NCBI GenBank assembly: GCA_002389505.1
Contig: DGPA01000044.1
Span: 303,984 to 367,983, forward strand
Length of the DNA: 64,000 nucleotides
DNA from: Halieaceae bacterium UBA4452
Lineage (GTDB): Bacteria > Pseudomonadota > Gammaproteobacteria > Pseudomonadales > Halieaceae
Reading direction: 5' to 3'
Shown in pieces: positions 55,774 to 64,000 of the stretch. A program made the translations under genes and the position numbers. Position 1 is the first letter of the stretch. Every line of letters starts with the position of its first letter. The notes beneath the pieces are model-generated. The model saw only the letters and a list, made by a program, of their open reading frames with translations. It was not told the origin of the DNA and did no database searches.

Positions 55774-57237
55774 ATGGGCCAAGAAAGTAACAATACCCCC
55801 TCGGACATCCGCCCCAACAAGCGTGCTGTGAACTATGACAGTGTAGACCTTGATTACCTAGCGCAGCGACAACTCAAGCAAGGCGCTGCTGGCTGGGTGC
55901 TGCTCGCTGGCTTAGGTGTCTCCTATGTTATTTCGGGAGACTTTGCTGGTTGGAATTTTGGATTGGCCCAGGGGGGCTTCGGTGGCATGTTAATCGCCAC
56001 GCTGCTCATGGCGCTTATGTACGGATGCATGGTGTTCAGCCTCGCAGAACTGTCTACCATGATTCCCACTGCGGGCGGTGGTTATGGTTTTGCTCGACGG
56101 GCCATGGGGCCAGTGGGCGGCTTTCTAACGGGCACAGCTATTTTACTGGAATACGCTATCGCCCCAGCGGCTATCGCCGTCTTCATTGGTGGTTACACCG
56201 GCGAACTCGTCGGCATTGATGGGCCCGTGGTCTATGCCCTTTTCTATAGCATTTTTATTGGCATTCACCTGCGGGGCACGGGAGCCGCACTGAAAATAAT
56301 GCTGGCGATTACCGGCATGGCCATGATCGCTCTGCTTCTGTTTGTCGTGGGCATGCTGCCGCACTTTTCTTGGGACAACCTGACCACCATTCCCGTTAAT
56401 GCCGAGGCTGTTGGGGCCAGCATTTGGCTTCCCGAGGGTTACTGGGGTATTTGGGGGGCTATTCCTTTTGCAATTTGGCTATTCCTCGCTGTCGAGGGCG
56501 TACCGCTGGCTGCTGAGGAGAGCAAAGACCCTGTGCGCGATATGCCTCGCGGCATTATCACCGCCATGCTCATCCTTGTCTTGGTGGCGGGGCTTGTCTT
56601 GTTTCTGGCACCCGGAGGCTCCAGTGCCCTGTTGATGGCTGACCATGCGGCACCATTAGTCGGCGCGCTCCATTATGTGTATGGCGAGAACTCTACCCTA
56701 GCGACCGTTGTTAACGTCGTGGGGCTAGCGGGACTCATCGCTAGCTTCTTCTCTATCATCTTTGCCTATTCAAGACAGATTTTTGCCTTATCTAGGGCCG
56801 GTTATCTACCCCGATGGCTGTCGATTACCAGTGCACGCAAAGTACCGACGCTTGCGCTGATCGTCCCTGGTGTCTTTGGGTTTGTGCTTTCACTGACCGG
56901 CGCAGGGGATCTCATGATTACCATGGCAGTGTTTGGTGCTACGCTGTCGTACACGCTAATGATGGCTTCTCATATGTTGCTGCGCCTTCAAGAGCCGACG
57001 CTTCATCGACCGTACCGAACGCCTGGCGGCGTGTTTACCAGCGGTATTGCCTTGGTATTATCCTTAGTCGCTTTTGTGAGCACTTTTGTGGTCAGTCAGG
57101 AAGCCGCCCTGTGGGCGGCAATGTTCTACGCGGCGATGGTTGCTTATTTCGTGCTCTACAGTCGGCATCATTTGGTGGCTCAGGCCCCGGAAGAAGAATT
57201 TGCAGCGCTAGCGAAAGCCGAGGAAGATCTGCACTGA
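55774..57237 (+). CDS. APC-superfamily amino acid / ethanolamine permease
   Basis: Membrane carrier of 487 residues with about twelve membrane segments. The APC hallmark is in SYVISGDFAGWNFGLAQGGF, and GYGFARRAMGPVGGF and AEESKDPVRDMPRGI are typical of ethanolamine permeases (Eat). The long hydrophilic tails and GMC context suggest an amino alcohol or amine substrate. It leads the glutamine-synthetase-like and iron-dehydrogenase genes. Confidence 0.82.
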   Translation: MGQESNNTPSDIRPNKRAVNYDSVDLDYLAQRQLKQGAAGWVLLAGLGVSYVISGDFAGWNFGLAQGGFGGMLIATLLMALMYGCMVFSLAELSTMIPTAGGGYGFARRAMGPVGGFLTGTAILLEYAIAPAAIAVFIGGYTGELVGIDGPVVYALFYSIFIGIHLRGTGAALKIMLAITGMAMIALLLFVVGMLPHFSWDNLTTIPVNAEAVGASIWLPEGYWGIWGAIPFAIWLFLAVEGVPLAAEESKDPVRDMPRGIITAMLILVLVAGLVLFLAPGGSSALLMADHAAPLVGALHYVYGENSTLATVVNVVGLAGLIASFFSIIFAYSRQIFALSRAGYLPRWLSITSARKVPTLALIVPGVFGFVLSLTGAGDLMITMAVFGATLSYTLMMASHMLLRLQEPTLHRPYRTPGGVFTSGIALVLSLVAFVSTFVVSQEAALWAAMFYAAMVAYFVLYSRHHLVAQAPEEEFAALAKAEEDLH

Positions 57238-57320
57238 GAGACAACAATAAATAGTGATGGCAGATGACGAACCACGTTATACCCCATGGCTAAGCTAACT
57301 GAAGAGGGAGTTTCATACCT

Positions 57321-58700
57321 GTGCTGATACCCCAAAATATCCGGACCGTTGACGACGCCAAACGTATTGTCAATGAGCGAAATATGACCCACGTCAAGAT
57401 AGGTCTATTCGATATCGACGGCATTATGCGTGGCAAATATCTGCGCAAAGAAAAATTTTTTGCCGCGCTTGATCAAGGCCTCGCTTTTTGTGACGTTATC
57501 CTAGGTTGGGATTCTGATGATCAGCTGTATGAAGGCGTTGGGGTCAAATACACCGGCTGGCACACCGGCTACCCCGATGCGCCGGTACGGGTGGTGCCCA
57601 GCACTTGTAGAGACATTCCCTTCGAACCCGGCATGCTCTTGTTCATCTGTGAGTTTGCGGGTGATGCCGCAGCTATCTGCCCTCGGAATTTACTGCATCG
57701 CACTCTGGAGCAAGCCAAGGCTATGGGGTTTAGCGTCCATGCGGCCTTCGAATACGAATTCTTTCTTTTCAACGAAACCCCCGACTCTATTCGACAAAAG
57801 CACTATCGAGATTTACAGCCCATCACACCAGGATTTTTTGGCTATTCGATACTCCGAAACTCTGTACATGCTGAGCTGTATCAGGAGCTACTGGCTTTGG
57901 GTGAGGCCATGGACTTTCCCATTGAAGGGCTGCATACCGAAACCGGACCTGGCGTTATCGAAGCGGCGCTGGGGGTCGATGGCGCGGCAAGTGCTGCGGA
58001 TAAGGCGGCACTGTTCAAAACGTTCACCAAGGTCTGGGCCCAGCGAAAAGGCCTGATGGCTACCTTTATGGCCAAGTGGTCAAACGATTATCCAGGGCAA
58101 TCAGGACATATTCATCTATCCCTGCGACACCGAGATAACGACCGCTCAGCATTCTATGATGCTAGCCAGCCGCTTACCATGAGCACTACCCAGCGCCATT
58201 TTATAGGTGGACAACAACGCTATATGCCAGAATTGCTGGCTCTGGTGGCGTCAACGGTCAACGCTTACACCCGGTTAGTCCCCGGGTTTTGGGCACCCAC
58301 CGATGCCACTTGGGGATGCCAAAATCGCACCACCGCACTGCGACTCATTCCCGGCAGCGACAGCTCGCAGCGGGTAGAGTATCGAGTGGGCCCAGCAGAT
58401 GCCAATCCTTACTTAGCACTCAGCGCTGCGTTGGCATCAGGGCTTAAGGGCATTGCCGAAGGTATTGAGCCCGAACCCATGATTGAAGGCAATGCCTACG
58501 AGCAAACGCACCCCAGCCATCTCGCTTTGCCGCAATCACTCGCTGAAGCGAGTGCAGTGTTGAAGCATTCACATACTGCCCGCACGCTGTTTGGTGATGC
58601 CTTTGTCGACCACTACGCCGCCAGTCGACAGTGGGAAGCCTCGGCGCATCGCCAGCATGTCAGTGACTGGGAACTGCAGCGTTACTTCGAGATTATCTGA
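57321..58700 (+). CDS. Glutamine synthetase-like gamma-glutamyl ligase
   Basis: ATP-dependent ligase of the GlnA fold, 459 residues. Catalytic elements GLHTETGPGVIEAALG, the histidine in SGHIHLSL, NRTTALRLIP and VEYRVGPADANPYLALSAAL are present. The adenylylation tyrosine motif of housekeeping GlnA is absent, so it belongs with gamma-glutamylamine synthetases (PuuA, GlnA4 type) that activate an amine with glutamate. Start GTG at 57321; SD-like GAGGGAG lies about 13 bases upstream. Located between permease and iron-dehydrogenase genes, it likely acts on ethanolamine or a relative. Confidence 0.85.
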   Translation: MLIPQNIRTVDDAKRIVNERNMTHVKIGLFDIDGIMRGKYLRKEKFFAALDQGLAFCDVILGWDSDDQLYEGVGVKYTGWHTGYPDAPVRVVPSTCRDIPFEPGMLLFICEFAGDAAAICPRNLLHRTLEQAKAMGFSVHAAFEYEFFLFNETPDSIRQKHYRDLQPITPGFFGYSILRNSVHAELYQELLALGEAMDFPIEGLHTETGPGVIEAALGVDGAASAADKAALFKTFTKVWAQRKGLMATFMAKWSNDYPGQSGHIHLSLRHRDNDRSAFYDASQPLTMSTTQRHFIGGQQRYMPELLALVASTVNAYTRLVPGFWAPTDATWGCQNRTTALRLIPGSDSSQRVEYRVGPADANPYLALSAALASGLKGIAEGIEPEPMIEGNAYEQTHPSHLALPQSLAEASAVLKHSHTARTLFGDAFVDHYAASRQWEASAHRQHVSDWELQRYFEII

Positions 58701-58710
58701 GCCTAGATCT

Positions 58711-59886
58711 ATGACTAATGACCACGTTGACTGGAATTACCCCACACGAATGGTCGTGGGCGCAGGGCGCGTTAATGAATTACCCGAGCTCTGCCAGAGC
58801 TTAGGGATTCGCAAGCCGCTTATTGTCACTGACCCCGGATTGGCGTCCCTAGCCATGGTAAAAGCCATCAACACTGCCTGCGACGACGCCGGCATGCATA
58901 GCCGCATTTTTGCCGATGTTCAGGGCAATCCAACCCTCGATAACGTCGAGTCCGGCGTCGCCGCATTCAATGCCAATGATCACGATGGCGTGGTGGCGCT
59001 GGGTGGTGGATCAGCCCTCGATGCCGGCAAAGCTATTGCCTTTGCATCGGGTCAGCACCGACCACTGTGGGATTTCGAAGACATCGACGAGGGATGGACT
59101 CTGGCTAATACCGAGGGTATTGCACCGATTATTGCCATTCCCACTACCGCCGGCACCGGCTCGGAAGTGGGGCGGGTTGCCGTTATTACTGATGCCCAGG
59201 AACGTAGAAAGCGGTTGATATTTCATCCTCAGCTATTGCCATCGGTGGTTATTCTCGATCCCGAGCTTACCCTTAGTCTACCGAGTAGCTTGACCGCAGC
59301 AACGGGTATGGATGCCCTGTCCCATAATCTCGAAGCCTACTGCGCACCGACTTTTCACCCTATGGCGGAGGGCATTGCATTACGAGGAATACGCCTCGCT
59401 CAGCAGTATCTACCCCGGGCAGTTAAAGACGGTAGTGACTTGGAAGCCCGCACTCAGCTGCTAGTGGCTTCATCGATGGGCGCAACAGCTTTCCAAAAAG
59501 GCCTAGGTGCCATGCACGCCCTAGCCCACCCGCTGGGCGCGTACTACAACGCCCACCACGGATTACTCAATGCCATTCTTATGCCATACGTCTTGCATGC
59601 CAATCGCAGCGCGATCGCTCCAAAAATGGAAGAGCTGGCTCGGTATCTCAACCTACAAAACCCCGGTTTTGATGCATTATTCACCTGGGTGCTTAACCTA
59701 CGTCAGGAGATTGGGATTGCACCGCGCTTGTTGGATATTGGTATTGACAGCGGCGAAGCTGAGTTAATTGGCGGGCGCGCCGTGTCCGATCCGACCGCGG
59801 CCACTAATCCCATCGTCTTTACCGCCGTCCAATACGCGACACTGTTTCGTAATGCTGTAGCGGGCACATTTCATTCGATTGAATAA
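58711..59886 (+). CDS. Iron-dependent alcohol dehydrogenase
   Basis: Group III (iron-containing) NAD(P)-dependent alcohol dehydrogenase of 391 residues. Glycine motif ALGGGSALDAGKAIAF and the metal ligands in TGMDALSHNLEAY and ALAHPLGAYYNAHHG (Asp, His, His, His) are present. Start MTNDHVDWN at 58711 is favoured; the frame is open to 58591 over the GS gene. Within this cluster it could oxidise the hydroxyl of a gamma-glutamylated amino alcohol. Stop is followed by about 47 bases to the convergent dioxygenase. Confidence 0.87.
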   Translation: MTNDHVDWNYPTRMVVGAGRVNELPELCQSLGIRKPLIVTDPGLASLAMVKAINTACDDAGMHSRIFADVQGNPTLDNVESGVAAFNANDHDGVVALGGGSALDAGKAIAFASGQHRPLWDFEDIDEGWTLANTEGIAPIIAIPTTAGTGSEVGRVAVITDAQERRKRLIFHPQLLPSVVILDPELTLSLPSSLTAATGMDALSHNLEAYCAPTFHPMAEGIALRGIRLAQQYLPRAVKDGSDLEARTQLLVASSMGATAFQKGLGAMHALAHPLGAYYNAHHGLLNAILMPYVLHANRSAIAPKMEELARYLNLQNPGFDALFTWVLNLRQEIGIAPRLLDIGIDSGEAELIGGRAVSDPTAATNPIVFTAVQYATLFRNAVAGTFHSIE

Positions 59887-59933
59887 TGGACACTCACTGC
59901 TACAGAGGCCGCTACGAGCCCTCCAGGGGCGGT

Positions 59934-60896
59934 TTAGTGGGGAAGCGTACCTAGATCAAAGTCGTTCCCTGCCGGCTGAGCCGCTAACCAGTTAGTTCGC
60001 CACACCTCGGCAGAGACCTCGCCGACTGGTACAGGTTGTCTGCTAAAGCCTGGCTGGACAGGAATTAAAGGCTCAACCAGCACATCAAAACGGGGGACCA
60101 TAAAATAGGGAAAACTATAACGCTCTGCTCCCGAGTAGTTAAGCACTCTATGCGGCGTAGAAACAAAGTAACCGCCAGACCACAATTCCAACAGGTCACC
60201 GACATTGACCACCAGGGCGTCGTCCTCCGCTTGTACCTCTAACCACTCCTCCTCGTCGCGCCTGCGCACCTGAAGTCCGCCAACGGAGTCTGGAGCCAGC
60301 AGGGTCAGTGCATCGGTATCCTTGTGAGGGTGGATTCCAAAACCCCTATTTTTTGACTCTTGGGGCGGATAGTGCAGCAATGTCATATTAGTAAGTGGCT
60401 TATTAAACAACGACAAGAACCAGGCGGCATCGACCCCCATAATAGTAGCCAGTGCAGATAGCAAACGCTGGCCCAGGCGATCACAGGCTCGCCAATACGC
60501 CAGTACCACTGTCGACATAACAGCGAAATTCATCGGCCATCGGTTTGGACCGTATAAGCTGCAGGCGCGACGTATGGGGTCGTCTTCAGCAATCTCCAAG
60601 TGCAGTTTGTAGCCTTCATAGTTATCTGGCGAAGACCCAGCAGTGCTTGGCGAAAAGAATCCCAAAGGAATGTATCCTCGATAATTATCGGCGGTAATCA
60701 CGTCCTTGAGTTTGATCGCGTGGGCGCGCTTAAAATAATCCACGGTGACCTGCCGCATACGCTTAAGTAATGCCGGCGCTATGCCATGCCCTTTAATCAT
60801 GACGAAGCCAACAGAAGAAAGAGCGTAGTCAAGCTCAGTCAATACCGCGGCATCGCTCGCTCTAAAATCGATAAGAGGAATGTGATTGGCCGGCAT
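59934..60896 (-). CDS. Isopenicillin-N-synthase-family 2-oxoglutarate/iron dioxygenase
   Basis: Nonhaem iron dioxygenase of about 320 residues. The iron ligands HPHKDTDALTLL (HxD) and the distal histidine in STPHRVLNYSG, plus the RYSFPYFMVPR arginine-serine motif for 2-oxoglutarate, are present. Oxygenases of this family oxidise many small substrates; the product is not readable. The ATG at 60896 is preferred over 60947. Convergent with the iron dehydrogenase gene. Confidence 0.85.
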   Translation of the reverse strand: MPANHIPLIDFRASDAAVLTELDYALSSVGFVMIKGHGIAPALLKRMRQVTVDYFKRAHAIKLKDVITADNYRGYIPLGFFSPSTAGSSPDNYEGYKLHLEIAEDDPIRRACSLYGPNRWPMNFAVMSTVVLAYWRACDRLGQRLLSALATIMGVDAAWFLSLFNKPLTNMTLLHYPPQESKNRGFGIHPHKDTDALTLLAPDSVGGLQVRRRDEEEWLEVQAEDDALVVNVGDLLELWSGGYFVSTPHRVLNYSGAERYSFPYFMVPRFDVLVEPLIPVQPGFSRQPVPVGEVSAEVWRTNWLAAQPAGNDFDLGTLPH

Positions 60897-61129
60897 GGAT
60901 ACCCTCCCTTTCAGCTTGCGCTTATCTCGATTATGTCGGCGGGTCATTAAGTCACCTCTTGCCCCTCTCTATCCAGACTATGGACACTGCCACCGGCTAA
61001 TTCACTGCCGGTAACTAGTATCAGGCGCCTAGACCTGACAAAATGACCTCAGCTTTTGCGGTACGTCTATTCTGCTTTGAGTGACTGTCGTTAACAAAAA
61101 AGTAAAGCCATAAACCCGGAGTCTAGCTC

Positions 61130-61516
61130 ATGCAAAGCATTTTGATCCATGTTGGACGTAGTCTGCTAGCCCTGTATTTTTTATTGCCGGGCATTTCAAA
61201 ATTTACGTCATGGGATATGCATGTGACGCTAATGGAGACCCACAACATGTCAATGGTTCCGGTGCTATTGGCACTCGCGGGTGTGACGCAGATTGGCGCA
61301 AGCCTGTGTCTGTTCCTCAATAAACAGGTCGTTGTCTGTGCCTTAGGATTGGCTGTTATGATAATGCTGATCAATTTCAATCTGCACGACTTTTGGAATA
61401 CCTATCAAGGGGTGGATGAAAAGCATGAGCTGCAAAATTTCGTGAAGAACCTGGGCATTCTTGCCGGGTTACTGCTGCTAGCCGCGCACGCCATGACGCC
61501 TGCCAAAGAAAGCTAA
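61130..61516 (+). CDS. DoxX-family membrane protein
   Basis: Small membrane protein of 128 residues with four predicted membrane segments. The N-terminal GRSLLALYFLLPGISKFTSW and the later ALAGVTQIGASLCLF are typical of DoxX/YphA proteins, with roles in redox or quinone-linked processes that are poorly known. It lies 14 bases before the peptide deformylase gene, so they are likely co-transcribed. Confidence 0.85.
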   Translation: MQSILIHVGRSLLALYFLLPGISKFTSWDMHVTLMETHNMSMVPVLLALAGVTQIGASLCLFLNKQVVVCALGLAVMIMLINFNLHDFWNTYQGVDEKHELQNFVKNLGILAGLLLLAAHAMTPAKES

Positions 61517-61530
61517 AACAGGGGCTAGAG

Positions 61531-62073
61531 ATGAGTGTCCAGCCCATCATCAGAATGGGTCACCCCACCCTCCGTCAGGTAGCGCAACCCGTCAGTGATG
61601 CCGATAGGGTAAGCGCCGATATGCAACAGTTGATCGCAGACATGGTCGATACGCTGCAGGCCGCCGGAGGAATTGGTCTCGCAGCACCGCAAATTAATCG
61701 ATCTATTCAACTGGCGATTATTGAGGTTACCGGCGGGCCTAGTCGCTACGGCACTATCGAACCCATCCCACTGACAGTGTTCTTCAACCCTGTCATCACA
61801 GTCCTCAACTCAGCAGAAGCCGGCTACTGGGAGGGTTGTTTATCCATCCCAGGATTACGAGGATTTGTCTGTCGACCACAGCATGTGCGGGTAGACTATA
61901 CGGATGTTTCGGGCAACAAAGCCACCTTGGAATTACAGGGCTTTTTAGCCACTGTCATTCAACACGAATTCGATCATTTAGCTGGCCGGCTATACGTCGA
62001 TCATATTCAGGACATGACTCAGCTGGTCTTTGAGGAGGAATGGCTTGCCCAACAAGCACTGATTGCACCCTAA
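61531..62073 (+). CDS. def: Peptide deformylase
   Basis: Metal-dependent deformylase that removes the formyl group from the N-terminal methionine of new proteins, 180 residues. All three family motifs are visible: GIGLAAPQ (residue 47), EGCLSIPG with the metal cysteine near 103, and HEFDHLAG with the two metal histidines near 145. No methionyl-tRNA formyltransferase gene (fmt) follows, so this is probably an additional copy, as in many gammaproteobacteria. Confidence 0.93.
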   Translation: MSVQPIIRMGHPTLRQVAQPVSDADRVSADMQQLIADMVDTLQAAGGIGLAAPQINRSIQLAIIEVTGGPSRYGTIEPIPLTVFFNPVITVLNSAEAGYWEGCLSIPGLRGFVCRPQHVRVDYTDVSGNKATLELQGFLATVIQHEFDHLAGRLYVDHIQDMTQLVFEEEWLAQQALIAP

Positions 62074-62323
62074 TATAATAACAACGTGACTCTAGGGAAT
62101 ATGCAGCAAGGAGAGGCCTTGAACCGACATACCTGCCTGCCGCTACCGCCCTACCCTCTATCAGGCCTACATAATCGCTGACTCAATAGCCGCTTTAGCT
62201 TCCCATCACCTGCACGATGGATGAACGGCGGGCGTTTTAGTTTGGCGCCGGAGTCGTCCACTTTCTCAGCAGTTCCTTTTGGCTTCTCTGTGATAGCGCC
62301 GATTCTGCTTGTCTGAGAGTACA

Positions 62324-63571
62324 TTAGCCATTGCTGCTGGAGGGTACCATCCGACTGACTTCGTTGATACGCCACAGCACGACTGCCGCGAGAACACCCA
62401 CTAGCGATAGCACCAGCATATAGCCAAAGGTGATTTGATAACCCACCAGCCCTGGATATTTATCGAGCCAGTAGCCCACCATTGGGTAGGTAAATGCCTC
62501 CGGTAGATAACCCACGAAACAGGCGACACCTACGGCTGTGCCCATGGTCGGCATAGGAATCTTAGACTCAGCAAAAGTCGCATAAAAATTACCTCGAAGC
62601 GCAAACACGCACAAGGCCAAAATAATCATAACATTCGATACGATTGCCAAGTTTTTTGCCTCAGCAGGCACCATGAGTAACAGCACCATACACAGTGCTG
62701 ATATCCCAAACGCACAGCCAATCACGAATGTTGGGCCCCCCAACTTATCCGCAAGCAGCCCGCTGACGGGCGCACCAATCGCTTGAGTGCCGTAGGTTCT
62801 CAAGATACCCATCAACACGCCATAGGTCACGACGGCTCCCATCACGCCTGTCATGTAGGGTGTGATGTAACTCTGACTGGCAAATAGACCGTACCCACAA
62901 AAAATAATGAGGCCAATCACCCAGACTTGGGGTGTCCGGAGTGCCCCACTAAAGTTCTTGAACACCGAGGCTGGCACTTTATCTAGAGGCGGATCCTCGA
63001 ATAGTATCCAGATGATCAATCCAGCCACGATCGTCACCACAGCGGAAATATTAATCACCCACATCAAGCCAACGGGGCCCTCGCCCATCTCTTTGAAGAC
63101 AAACAGGGTGAACATGCCAATGAGGAAACCAAACACACCCCGCCCACCTTCCAAGAAACCAAACAATCTACCCTGCTCAGCGTCTGGACCCAGACTACGC
63201 GTCGCCTTAATGAAGGGCGCCCAAAAAATAATTAGCGTACTCACACCCCAAAAGCCGTAAAGAAATAAACCGCCGACGTACGAAGGGAAAGTCGAAAAAT
63301 AAAATCCACTGAGTCCGGTTAGCATCAGAGACATCGCGAGCATCTTTCGGGGGGAGTAACGGTCGGCCAGCCAGCCGCCGGGTACATAGCCAAAGGTTGC
63401 AGCAATGCCGTTCACTGATTGCATGATACCCATCTGCGTATGCGAGACGCCAAGCGCCTCCTTCATGGTGTCGTAGTAAGAATATCTCAGAAACGGGAAC
63501 GTATAGACCATCGCCCCAGCAAAGCAAAGCAGAGTGAGCAAAAGCCATTTACTTCGCGGTCGATTACGCAT
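62324..63571 (-). CDS. MFS transporter
   Basis: Major facilitator superfamily carrier of 415 residues with about twelve membrane segments. The MFS loop motif is seen as GGWLADRYSPRKMLAMS between segments 2 and 3, and GLLADKLGG in the second half repeats it. The N-terminal set (FPFLRYSYYDTMKEALGVS) resembles the anion/organophosphate group (NarK/UhpC-like), but no substrate can be named. Upstream is a noncoding stretch. Confidence 0.85.
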   Translation of the reverse strand: MRNRPRSKWLLLTLLCFAGAMVYTFPFLRYSYYDTMKEALGVSHTQMGIMQSVNGIAATFGYVPGGWLADRYSPRKMLAMSLMLTGLSGFYFSTFPSYVGGLFLYGFWGVSTLIIFWAPFIKATRSLGPDAEQGRLFGFLEGGRGVFGFLIGMFTLFVFKEMGEGPVGLMWVINISAVVTIVAGLIIWILFEDPPLDKVPASVFKNFSGALRTPQVWVIGLIIFCGYGLFASQSYITPYMTGVMGAVVTYGVLMGILRTYGTQAIGAPVSGLLADKLGGPTFVIGCAFGISALCMVLLLMVPAEAKNLAIVSNVMIILALCVFALRGNFYATFAESKIPMPTMGTAVGVACFVGYLPEAFTYPMVGYWLDKYPGLVGYQITFGYMLVLSLVGVLAAVVLWRINEVSRMVPSSSNG

Positions 63572-64000
63572 GATGGTGTGGATCAGTCATCTACGCTGTT
63601 ACTGGATAACGGGTGCCGCATCTCGTTATACTCGTCAGTTGCCAATATATCTTGTCGACGGGTATCAACAGACGACGCCGGTAAGTGTGGCATCAGCATT
63701 CGGTTGTGGCAAGCCACAGGACCACCCTATCCATAAAGCTTAGCACGGCTAGGTCATTAACCAGTTTGATTGCTGTTGCGGGCGACATCATGACGGCGGC
63801 CATGTCTGCCAAAATCCTATTTAATAGCCATTATGTGCGCAGCGGGTGAGGGTCCTGCGCGCCGCGACCCAGTGTAATCCCCCCCATTCTCCAAGACTAT
63901 TATTCGTAGAGGTTAGGCTGCTGTCAGCAGCTGTCTTGGGGGCACCCCCCGTTTCAACAGATGGGACTCCCAGTATTGGGTATGTACTACTAATGTGGAC
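63572..64000. other. Noncoding right end
   Basis: No convincing gene is seen in these 429 bases. A seven-pair inverted repeat (GCTGCTG/CAGCAGC) lies near 63918-63934. I see no further recognisable element. Confidence 0.3.

Noticed and set aside
62151..62375. Minus-strand open frame of 74 codons overlapping the MFS gene end
   Set aside because: No recognisable protein, overlaps a real gene and has a start within it; weak evidence only.

Overview
The window looks like a chromosomal segment of a marine-type gammaproteobacterium. I infer this from the gammaproteobacterial gene orders rpmF-fabD-fabG-acpP-fabF, rluC/rne (divergent) and yccA-tusDCBE. The carnitine, betaine and ethanolamine genes, the photolyase cluster and the sodium symporter suggest the Halieaceae/OM60-NOR5 or a neighbouring group. 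Assignment below class is an inference from gene content only.

Layout. Positions 1-9000 are core housekeeping: fatty-acid synthesis and ribosomal L32 on the minus strand, then yceD, a Maf-type pyrophosphatase, rluC and rne with a long structured leader. Positions 9000-10200 hold a noncoding stretch with repeated hairpins, tRNA-Ser(UGA) with a clear promoter, and a decayed IS91-type transposase. Positions 10200-23300 carry ordinary metabolic and RNA-modification genes: a DksA-like protein, BioY, a GPH transporter, hotdog thioesterases, an M28 peptidase, a SIMPL protein, YccA, TusDCBE, TrmA, PhhB and a dimeric dUTPase. After tRNA-Leu(UAA) and an NSS symporter comes a light/photorepair-like cluster at 25300-31230. 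It contains a MerR regulator with a small Cys-rich protein, an alternative sigma-70 factor, a TIGR01777 epimerase, a sirtuin and a photolyase.

Positions 31270-38470 are mixed accessory genes: a cyclase-family hydrolase, a patatin, an amidohydrolase paired with a degenerate paralogue, a diguanylate cyclase and an orphan P-loop kinase. Positions 38700-60900 form a broad catabolic island for quaternary and primary amines. It encodes a choline-dehydrogenase-like GMC enzyme, a GDPD phosphodiesterase, two gamma-butyrobetaine-hydroxylase-like dioxygenases, a carnitine dehydrogenase fused to a thioesterase, an unusually short BCCT carrier and a BKACE (DUF849) enzyme. Together these can account for gamma-butyrobetaine -> carnitine -> 3-dehydrocarnitine -> betainyl-CoA -> glycine betaine.

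Directly downstream of the BKACE gene is an ethanolamine-type permease, a non-canonical glutamine synthetase and an iron-dependent alcohol dehydrogenase. This could be a gamma-glutamylation route for ethanolamine or a similar amino alcohol. The likely theme is salvage of phospholipid head groups and methylated amines. The window ends with DoxX, peptide deformylase, an MFS carrier and about 430 bases in which no gene is visible.
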